Assembly: GCA_023249255.1 (NCBI GenBank)
Contig: JAHFCY010000039.1
Span: 1 to 17,455 of the forward strand
Length of the DNA: 17,455 bases
From: Candidatus Lindowiibacteriota bacterium
GTDB lineage: Bacteria > Lindowbacteria > 2-12-FULL-62-27
Reading direction: 5' to 3'
The notes under the pieces are model-generated. The model had not been told where the DNA came from. It searched no databases and was given only the letters and a program-made list of their open reading frames with translations. A program made the position numbers and the translations under genes. How positions within the stretch are numbered: the first letter of the stretch is position 1; each line of letters starts with the position of its first letter. Positions 5,577 to 11,687 of the stretch are shown one piece after another.

Positions 5577-5873
5577 GTGAAGATCATCATAAATGCTTAT
5601 AGTGCCGAGTACATCTTAAAACACGGTGTACGGCCGGAAGAGGTTCATGAAATCGCCGCGGACCCCGGAAGAGTCGATTCACGTTTGAAGCGCATTCGTT
5701 CCGTGATGTTCGGAATAACGGTTGACGGCTGGTATCTGAAAGTGATTCTGAAAAAAACAAAAAAAGGACTTGAACTGCGATCGGCGTGGGATATGGAAGA
5801 GTCCGAGATAGAAACGTATAAGAGAAACAGAAAAATCAGGAGGCAAAATGGCGAAGAAAAAGAAACTCCCTGA
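5577..5873 (+). CDS. BrnT-like toxin
   Basis: A 98-residue basic protein starting at GTG. KHGVRPEEVHEIAADPGRV, then RSVMFGITVDGWYLKVIL and ELRSAWDMEESEIETYKRNRK follow the BrnT/RelE-like order: KHGV.xEEV, an R..G.T..G.YL.V strand pair, and a final xAxxMxxxExxxY segment. The downstream overlapping gene is a CopG/BrnA-type antitoxin, which supports the role of ribonuclease toxin. The last dozen residues (RRQNGEEKETP) are translated from the antitoxin ribosome site and start region. It is the only module here with both genes apparently intact besides MNT/HepT. Confidence 0.6.
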   Translation: MKIIINAYSAEYILKHGVRPEEVHEIAADPGRVDSRLKRIRSVMFGITVDGWYLKVILKKTKKGLELRSAWDMEESEIETYKRNRKIRRQNGEEKETP

Positions 5874-6117
5874 CTTCGATAAAATGACGGACGAGGAGGA
5901 GGGGGAGTGGTTCAAAACCCATGACCTCACAAGATATATCGATGAGACCGATATCATTCATCTCGATATCGATCCTCCTGGCAAGGGTGTCCTTCAGCTT
6001 CGCCTGTCCAACCGCGTGATTCGAAAACTCGAACGCCTGGCTCGCGAAAATGGACTTCGCGGGAAATCCACTTTGGCCGGCATGGTATTGACCAACTACG
6101 TCGACAAGGCCGCATAA
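5848..6117 (+). CDS. CopG/BrnA-like antitoxin
   Basis: An 89-residue protein with CAGGAGG 6 bases before ATG. The N-terminal half has the pattern PDFDKMTDEEEGEWFKTHDLTRY, then an acidic linker, typical of CopG-type antitoxins that neutralise the toxin with this segment. The C-terminal half (about residues 50-86, LQLRLSNRVIRKLERLARENG and following) is a ribbon-helix-helix DNA-binding domain. It overlaps the toxin gene by 26 bases. Such antitoxins normally repress their own promoter; the target would be near 5542-5577. Confidence 0.75.
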   Translation: MAKKKKLPDFDKMTDEEEGEWFKTHDLTRYIDETDIIHLDIDPPGKGVLQLRLSNRVIRKLERLARENGLRGKSTLAGMVLTNYVDKAA

Positions 6118-6154
6118 AAACAATTTTCGCCCGGCGTCCAAAAGAAAAGGAAAA

Positions 6155-6206
6155 GGGGTCATTCTGACACTTTGACACTTTCGGCGTGTGTGCGCTGGAC
6201 CGGCTG
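6155..6206 (+). repeat. Repeat R7, head fragment
   Basis: Only the head of the family is present: GGGGTCATTCTGACACTTTG to TGCGCTGGACCGGCTGATTGG. It then runs into unrelated sequence. It marks the right edge of the repeat-bounded array, 38 bases after the last antitoxin gene. Confidence 0.8.
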
Positions 6207-6254
6207 ATTGGCTGTCATCCGCAGGAGTTTATAGTCGGTGAGAGAGAAAAAAAT

Positions 6255-6280
6255 CCCCCAGCGGTTTTGGCCGCCGGGGG
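6255..6280 (-). terminator. Terminator-like hairpin, minus strand
   Basis: CCCCCAGCGG (6255-6264) and CCGCCGGGGG (6271-6280) form a GC-rich stem. Seven A at 6247-6253 on the plus strand make it a terminator only for minus-strand transcripts. No minus-strand gene is seen to its right until 9714. The 280 bases between 6118 and 6397 hold this hairpin, R7 and nothing else recognisable. Confidence 0.45.
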
Positions 6281-6362
6281 TACCTTTAATTACGGTGGAG
6301 TGGGGGTGAGGTATCTGTTTAGTTATCTTATCGGCGGCGCCGGGTCGGACTTTAAATTTAAT

Positions 6363-6391
6363 TTGAATTTTCCCGCCATCAAAGTTAGATT
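6363..6391 (+). promoter_or_regulatory. Possible promoter of the aldolase gene
   Basis: TTGAAT and TAGATT with 17 bases between; the ATG follows after 6 bases. The -10 is a 4/6 match only, and the region is AT-rich, so chance is possible. Confidence 0.35.
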
Positions 6392-6397
6392 TGGGGT

Positions 6398-7186
6398 ATG
6401 AGTGCGGTAGTGGGGGAGAGAGTCTGGCTTGACGAGGAGGAAGTTCTTCGTGATCAGCTTCTGCAGATGCGCGAAGAATACGGGGCCACATCCTTAAAAG
6501 TTTCGACCGAAGACGCGGGGATGAGTTACGAGGAGATTCGGACTGTCCACCGGCTGTTTCACGACATATTGCCGATCCAGGCGAAGATCGGCGGGGTGGA
6601 GGCCCGGCAGGATATGCGGGCCATGGTGGATATCGGGTGCCGCGCGATCATCGGGCCCATGATCGAATCGAGTTATTCCCTCCAAAAATTCATCGAGAGC
6701 CTCAAGCAGGAGCTGGGCGAGAAGCCGTATGCCTTTATCGGAAAACAGATCAACATCGAGACCGAGACCGCCTGCCGGAATCTCGACAAGATTTTCGCGC
6801 GTCCCGAAATCGCCGAGATCACGCAGATCACCGTCGGCCGGACAGACCTCTGCCGGTCGATGGGGCGTGAGCCGAACCATCACGAAGTGATGCGGCGCGT
6901 GGCGGAGGTCGTGTCGGCTGCGAAGGAGCGGAACATTCCGGTGTCGGTGGGCGGCCGGATCACGCCGAAAGACGCGGTGCGGCTCATGGAAGTATGCGCG
7001 CCGACGCGGCTCAACACGCGTGACGTGGGGCTGGACCCGAACCTGTGCCAAAATCTCGAAGAGGCGGTCCAGCGGATGCTGGATTTTGAGATCGCGGTTC
7101 TCGAACACCAGAAACTTTTCGGCCGCCGCGCGATCACGTCCCTGACCAACCGGATCGGCACGCTCAGAGGGCGGAAGAACAGATAG
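6398..7186 (+). CDS. HpcH/HpaI aldolase / citrate lyase family protein
   Basis: A 262-residue TIM-barrel enzyme of the phosphoenolpyruvate/pyruvate superfamily. Motifs in order: REEYGATSLKVSTED near residue 25, KIGGVEARQDM (63-73), IGPMIESSYSLQKF (85-98), INIETETACRN (118-128) and VGRTDLC (146-152). The acidic residues in INIE and GRTD are the expected metal ligands. Related enzymes cleave or form C-C bonds with pyruvate or oxaloacetate enolates or with acyl-CoA; the substrate here is unknown. The family member is short, without the extra domain of CitE. It sits 77 bases before the ATP-grasp/FMN fusion gene and most likely acts with it. Confidence 0.8.
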   Translation: MSAVVGERVWLDEEEVLRDQLLQMREEYGATSLKVSTEDAGMSYEEIRTVHRLFHDILPIQAKIGGVEARQDMRAMVDIGCRAIIGPMIESSYSLQKFIESLKQELGEKPYAFIGKQINIETETACRNLDKIFARPEIAEITQITVGRTDLCRSMGREPNHHEVMRRVAEVVSAAKERNIPVSVGGRITPKDAVRLMEVCAPTRLNTRDVGLDPNLCQNLEEAVQRMLDFEIAVLEHQKLFGRRAITSLTNRIGTLRGRKNR

Positions 7187-7263
7187 GAAGAAGACTGAAG
7201 AAGACTGAAGAAGGCTGGAGAAGACTGAAGAAGTCTGAAGAAGGCTGGAGAAGCGGGGAGAAG
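7187..7263 (+). repeat. Decamer tandem repeat between two genes
   Basis: About seven units of AGAAGACTGA-like sequence (variants AGAAGGCTGG, AGAAGTCTGA) fill the whole gap between the aldolase and the fusion gene. The last units supply the GGGGAGAAG that precedes the next ATG as a ribosome site. Confidence 0.85.
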
Positions 7264-9489
7264 ATGGACACCCTTCTGATTATCGGGGCCGGGGTGATGC
7301 AGGCTCCGGCGATCCGCATTGCGCGAGAGATGGGATTTCGGACGGTCGTGACGGACTACAATCCGCACGCGCAGGGCATGTTGATGGCGGACGTGCCGAT
7401 GGTCATGAGCACGCGGGACGTTCAGGGCACGGTGCGTGTCGCGCGCGAAATCCATGAAACTTATCCGATCAGCGGTTGTATCACCGTCGGCACCGACGCG
7501 AGCGTCACTGTCGCGGCCGTCTGCGAAGCGCTGGGATTACCGGGTATCCGGACGGACGCGGCTGAGCGCGCGACCGACAAAATCAAAATGCGCCGGGCGT
7601 TTCGGGCGTCGGGCGTTCCGTCGCCGGGGTTTTGCGGTGTGTGGACGATGGCGGAAGCCGAGGAGGCGCTGAAGGAAATCGGATTGCCGGCGGTGATCAA
7701 GCCGGCGGACAACATGGGCGCGCGCGGCGTGAAAAAAATATCGAAAGACTGGGAGCTTGAGGCCGGGTTTCGCGAGGCGAAGGCGGCGTCGACGTCGGGC
7801 GGCGTCATCATCGAAGAATACATGCCGGGTGAAGAGCTCTCGATCGACGTGTTGATCCACGCCGGCCGCCCGCTGTTCAGCGCCGTGGCCGACCGGATGA
7901 TCAAGTATCCTCCCTACTTCGTCGAAATCGGCCACATCCTGCCTTCGAACAAACCCAAAGACATTCAGCGCGCCGCGGTCGATCTGACGATGCGGGGATG
8001 TGAGGCTCTGGGGATCACGACGGGAGCCGCGAAGTCCGACATCCGGCTGACGCCGAAGGGTCCGATGATCGGGGAGCTGGCGGCGCGCCTGTCGGGCGGG
8101 TTCATGTCGGGCTGGACGTGTCCGGCCGCGACCGGCGTCGAAATCATCCGAAGCGCGATCGAGATCGCGACAGGCCGGACTCCGACGCCCATTCGTCCGA
8201 CCAACCACAAAGTTTCTGTCGAGCGGTCGATCATTCCGATGCCGGGCCGGGTGGTGTCGGTATCGGGCGAGGAGGACGTCCGCAAGATGCCGGGCGTGGT
8301 GGCGCTGTTCGTGGACGTCAAGGAGGGTGACGTGGTGGCGGCGCCGAAATCCAATCTCGACAAAGCCGGGCATGTGGTCGTTGTCGGGCCGGACCGGGAG
8401 GCGGCGCTGAATCTGGCGGAGGAGGCGCTGACGAAAATCCGGATCGAAATCGGCGCGCCGAGTTTCACGAACTGGGATGACGTCCGGTCGGCCGCCTCAA
8501 AAAATTTCGGGTCGGTCTGTCGGGCGTGCCGGGAATGCGACGGGAATGTCTGCGCCGGCTGGGTACCGGGCGTCGGCGGCGTGGGAACCGGAACGACGTT
8601 CAAGGACAATTTCAAAGCGTGGCGGCAGATGCGTCTGCGGTTGAGAACGATTCATTCCGTGAAGGAAGTTGACCCGTCGATCCAGCTTTTCGGCCGAACG
8701 CTGGCGCATCCGATTCTGGCCGCGCCGATGACGGGCACGAGCACGAACATGGGCGGCGTTCTGACGGAGGACGAGTTCACGGAATATTTCATCCGCGGCA
8801 TGGCCGAGACCGGATCGATTCCGATGGTCGGCGACGGCGCGTCGATCAACAAATATCAGATCATTCTGGACGCGGCCGCGCGCCATGACGGCTGGGCGAT
8901 TCCGATTTTCAAACCGCGCGTGGACGAGGAGGAACTCCGTCGGCGGTTCGATCTGGCGCGGGATGTGGGATGTCCGGCGATGGGGATGGACGTCGATGCG
9001 GCGAATTTCATCACAATGCAAAAAAAGGGCGTGGCTGTCGAAACCAAAACGCCGGCCCAGCTTCGGGACTACATCTCGTACGCCGGCCGGCCGTTCATTT
9101 TGAAAGGCATCATGACGCCGGACCAGGCCGAGCTTGCGGTCGAGGTTGGCGCATCCGCGATTGTCGTGTCGAACCACGGCGGCCGGGTTCTGGATTTCAT
9201 GCCGTCGACCGCGTCGGTATTGCCGGGGATTGCGTCGGCCGTGAAAGGCCGTCTGACCGTGTTTGTGGACGGCGGGATCCGGACGGGCGACGAGGTGTTA
9301 AAGGCGCTGGCGCTGGGGGCGGATGCCGTGCTGGTCGGCCGGCCGCTCATGATCGCCGCAGTGGGCGCCAAGGCCGAGGGCGTGAGTCTGTACGTCAAGC
9401 GGATGGAAAAAGAATTAAAAAAAGCGATGTTGTTGACGGGGTGCGCGCGCGTATCGGACGCGTCACCTGAAATACTGCAGATGAATTAA
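7264..9489 (+). CDS. Fusion: ATP-grasp ligase + FMN alpha-hydroxy-acid dehydrogenase
   Basis: A 741-residue two-domain protein. Residues 1-395 are an ATP-grasp ligase: a Rossmann-like start (LLIIGAGVMQAPAI), TDKIKMRRAF, VIKPADNMGARGVKKI (145-159), VIIEEYMPGEE (181-191), and the metal-binding IGELAARLSGGF (269-280). Residues about 410-741 are a COG1304-type FMN barrel: APMTGTS (487-493), KGI (614-616), SNHGGR (636-641, His as base), DGGIRTGDE (669-677) and GRP (692-694). Between them is C-x2-C-x2-C-x4-C (419, 422, 425, 430), followed by PGVGGVGTGTTF. This cysteine run heads the stand-alone clostridial relatives I recall and might hold an Fe-S cluster. ATP-grasp enzymes join a carboxylate to an amine or thiol; the FMN part oxidises 2-hydroxy acids. 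The fusion implies consecutive steps; the substrate is unknown. Confidence 0.85.
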   Translation: MDTLLIIGAGVMQAPAIRIAREMGFRTVVTDYNPHAQGMLMADVPMVMSTRDVQGTVRVAREIHETYPISGCITVGTDASVTVAAVCEALGLPGIRTDAAERATDKIKMRRAFRASGVPSPGFCGVWTMAEAEEALKEIGLPAVIKPADNMGARGVKKISKDWELEAGFREAKAASTSGGVIIEEYMPGEELSIDVLIHAGRPLFSAVADRMIKYPPYFVEIGHILPSNKPKDIQRAAVDLTMRGCEALGITTGAAKSDIRLTPKGPMIGELAARLSGGFMSGWTCPAATGVEIIRSAIEIATGRTPTPIRPTNHKVSVERSIIPMPGRVVSVSGEEDVRKMPGVVALFVDVKEGDVVAAPKSNLDKAGHVVVVGPDREAALNLAEEALTKIRIEIGAPSFTNWDDVRSAASKNFGSVCRACRECDGNVCAGWVPGVGGVGTGTTFKDNFKAWRQMRLRLRTIHSVKEVDPSIQLFGRTLAHPILAAPMTGTSTNMGGVLTEDEFTEYFIRGMAETGSIPMVGDGASINKYQIILDAAARHDGWAIPIFKPRVDEEELRRRFDLARDVGCPAMGMDVDAANFITMQKKGVAVETKTPAQLRDYISYAGRPFILKGIMTPDQAELAVEVGASAIVVSNHGGRVLDFMPSTASVLPGIASAVKGRLTVFVDGGIRTGDEVLKALALGADAVLVGRPLMIAAVGAKAEGVSLYVKRMEKELKKAMLLTGCARVSDASPEILQMN

Positions 9490-9713
9490 AAAATAGCCAC
9501 ACACAGACAATCACAGACAATCACACCTGCCTGCCGGCAGGCAGGGACACAGACAGGCTTGACGGAAAAGATGTGTGGAAGGCTGTGCGTGCGGATGAAT
9601 TAAAAAATAGCCACACACAGACTCGCACCGGCACTCACAGAACCCCGCACTTTTTTCTGTGATGTCTGTCCGTGTTGGTGGACGTCTGTGATTGTCTGTG
9701 AGTGGCTATTTTA
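9483..9713. repeat. CACAGAC-type inverted and direct repeats between convergent genes
   Basis: GAATTAAAAAATAGCCACAC occurs at 9483-9502 and again at 9597-9616. The right end (about 9686-9713) is the near-perfect inverse of the first copy, giving an arm of about 28 bp. A perfect palindrome, CCTGCCTGCCGGCAGGCAGG, lies at 9526-9544. This 220-base gap holds no gene; the inverted arms end both convergent genes and may act as a two-way terminator. Confidence 0.75.
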
Positions 9714-10337
9714 TTAACCCTTCCAGTTCAGGAATTCCTCGATGGTTTTGCATTGCAGGGCCGCGTTGTGAGTTTTTTCAAAATCCATGGTTGATGTTTC
9801 CAATCGGCCGTAGGTGTGGCCGGAGCAGACGGTGAGGTGTCCGGGCAGGCCGCGGATGCGCTGAAGGGAAGCGGCCATGTCCCGGGGGCCATCGCCGTAG
9901 AGGTCGACGCGGCCGCAGTTTTCGCCGGCGAAGAGTGTGTCGCCGAAGAAGGCGTGGTCATCCGCGATATACGTCACGCTGCCGGGCGTGTGGCCGGGCG
10001 TGTGCATGCACCGGATTTCGATTTCGCCCAGGAGCAGCATGTCGCCGTCCTTGACGGCGTGCGTTTTGGATTTGGGCGCGGGGATGCGTTCGAGTTCGTG
10101 GCAGACGGCTTTTGCGTTTGGAAACTGATTCAAGAGATCGGAGACGAGATTCACATGATCGCCGTGTCCGTGGGTGCAGAGGAGGATCCGCAGGTCGCCC
10201 CGCGCCGCCCGAAGTTCGCGTGTGAGCGTGTCGAGTTCCCAGGCGGGATCGACGATCGCCGCCTCGCGCGTTTTTTCGCAGACGATGAGGTAACTGCGGT
10301 TCATCATCGGCCCGACGGGAATTTGTTTGACGATCAT
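9714..10337 (-). CDS. Metallo-beta-lactamase-fold hydrolase (glyoxalase II-like)
   Basis: A 207-residue cytosolic hydrolase of the MBL superfamily. Metal ligands are all present: THGHGDH (H56, H58, D60, H61), TPGHTPGS (H116), FGDTLF (D133) and SGHTYG (H174). The GRVDLYGD segment and short length resemble small glyoxalase II-like thioesterases. The exact substrate cannot be told from sequence; a thioester or persulfide is likely for this group. It runs against the fusion gene and is divergent from the arginine operon, 84 bases away. The opposite strand is open through the whole gene, an effect of GC-rich codons. Confidence 0.88.
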   Translation of the reverse strand: MIVKQIPVGPMMNRSYLIVCEKTREAAIVDPAWELDTLTRELRAARGDLRILLCTHGHGDHVNLVSDLLNQFPNAKAVCHELERIPAPKSKTHAVKDGDMLLLGEIEIRCMHTPGHTPGSVTYIADDHAFFGDTLFAGENCGRVDLYGDGPRDMAASLQRIRGLPGHLTVCSGHTYGRLETSTMDFEKTHNAALQCKTIEEFLNWKG

Positions 10338-10421
10338 GCCCGCAAGAATACAGGATTTAGAAGGCAGAAGCCAGAAGGCGGGAGAAAAAAGAGCGGCGGG
10401 TGTGATAGACTTGCGGGCGGG

Positions 10422-11687
10422 ATGAGAGATGAGATCAAGGGAATTCGGCCGCCATCAAATCCGGCGGCAATAAAAGATGCGCTGGACGATATTGCGCGGA
10501 TACGGGGCCGGCCGCTGGTTTATCCGTTCATCGGATCGGGCCGGGGGAGGGGGGCGCTGGTCGAATTGGCGGATGGAAGTGTGAAATGGGATTGGATCAC
10601 GTCGATCGGGACGCATTTTTTCGGCCATGGCGATCCGGAGATGACGCGCGCGGTGCTGACGGTCGCGTCGGCCGACGTGCCGATTCAGGGGCATCTTCAG
10701 CCCAATGGCGAGTACGTCGAATTTTTGCGTGCGGTTTCGTCCATCGCGCCGGGGCGGTGCAAACACGTGTGGCCGTCGATGAGCGGGACGATGGCGAACG
10801 AAAACGCGCTGAAAATCATCCGTCAGCGTCATGCGCCCGCGTTTCGCGTGCTGGCGTTTGAGAACGCGTTCGCGGGCCGAAGCGCCCTCATGTCGGAAAT
10901 CAGCGGCAGCGCGGCGAACAAAAAAGGCCAGCCGGACATGGGTCAGGCGCATCCTGTTCCGTTTTACGACCCGGCCGATGCGTCGTCGGTGGATCGGACG
11001 GTCGCGGCGATGGACGATGCATTCAAAAAACATCCGGGCGAGTTTTGCGCGATGCATGTCGAGCTGGTGCAGGGTGAGGGCGGATTTCGGGACGCGCCTC
11101 GTGAATTTTTTCAGGCCGTGTTTGAGAGATGCCGCCGGGAGAGGGTGGCGGTCTGGGTCGACGAAATACAGACGTTCGGCAGGATTGGCGAATATTTCAT
11201 GTTGACGCGTCTTGGGTTGGAGGAATGGGCGGACGTTGTTACGATCGGCAAGATGTTGTGCGGTAGCGCCGTTTTGTTTTCATCCGAATATAATCCGGAT
11301 CCTGGCCTCGTGTCGGGAACATTCGCCGGATACACGGCGGGTCTTGCGCTTGGCGCTCACGTGATCCGCAGGCTTCGGGCCGACGGGCTGATCGGACTTC
11401 AGGGGAAAATCCGCGCGTTGGAACGGGCCGTGTCCGAACGTCTGCAAGTCTGGAAATCCGATCGTCTCATCCGGGATTACACGGCGGTCGGCGCAATGGC
11501 GGCGTTCACGCCGATCGAGCCGGATCTGGATTCGATCCGGAGTATGGTCCGGAAAATTTTCGACGCGGGCGTGTGCGTCTATTACACCGGCCATGGCCCG
11601 TACCGGATCCGGGTGCTGTTGCCGGGCGGGTGTATGTCGACGGACGAGTTGAAGGAGGGGTTTGACATCATGGAGCGATGCCTGTGA
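10422..11687 (+). CDS. Class III aminotransferase (succinylornithine transaminase role)
   Basis: A 421-residue PLP enzyme. The open frame extends far upstream, but that part is antisense to the hydrolase gene; ATG 10422 is the first start clear of it and the protein homology begins there. Motifs: SGTMANENALKI (121-132), VELVQGEGG (213-221), DEIQTFGRIG (247-256), Schiff-base Lys277 in VTIGKML, and SGTFAGYTAG (298-307). It has a slightly divergent fold-I sequence, closer to lysine 6-transaminase-like enzymes than to typical AstC/ArgD. As first gene of the operon with AstA and AstD, it most likely converts N2-succinylornithine to succinylglutamate semialdehyde. No clear promoter is visible. It overlaps the next gene by 10 bases. 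Confidence 0.85.
   Translation: MRDEIKGIRPPSNPAAIKDALDDIARIRGRPLVYPFIGSGRGRGALVELADGSVKWDWITSIGTHFFGHGDPEMTRAVLTVASADVPIQGHLQPNGEYVEFLRAVSSIAPGRCKHVWPSMSGTMANENALKIIRQRHAPAFRVLAFENAFAGRSALMSEISGSAANKKGQPDMGQAHPVPFYDPADASSVDRTVAAMDDAFKKHPGEFCAMHVELVQGEGGFRDAPREFFQAVFERCRRERVAVWVDEIQTFGRIGEYFMLTRLGLEEWADVVTIGKMLCGSAVLFSSEYNPDPGLVSGTFAGYTAGLALGAHVIRRLRADGLIGLQGKIRALERAVSERLQVWKSDRLIRDYTAVGAMAAFTPIEPDLDSIRSMVRKIFDAGVCVYYTGHGPYRIRVLLPGGCMSTDELKEGFDIMERCL

Noticed and set aside
6186-6401. 71-codon ORF before the aldolase
   Set aside because: It runs through R7, the hairpin and the AT-rich promoter region; no ribosome site and no recognisable protein pattern.
6494-7108. Long minus-strand frame opposite the aldolase gene
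   Set aside because: Its product is rich in Arg, His and Pro without motifs, typical of a shadow of a GC-rich gene; the plus strand has clear family motifs.
7187-7263. CRISPR array
   Set aside because: Units are 10 bases and contiguous without spacers.
7537-8373. Minus-strand frame of 278 codons opposite the fusion gene
   Set aside because: Composition of an antisense shadow (His, Arg, Asp-rich), and the plus strand encodes a full ATP-grasp domain.
9816-10421. Upstream extension of the aminotransferase reading frame
   Set aside because: It is antisense to the complete metallo-hydrolase gene, whose metal-binding motifs are all intact; GC-rich codons keep the opposite strand open.
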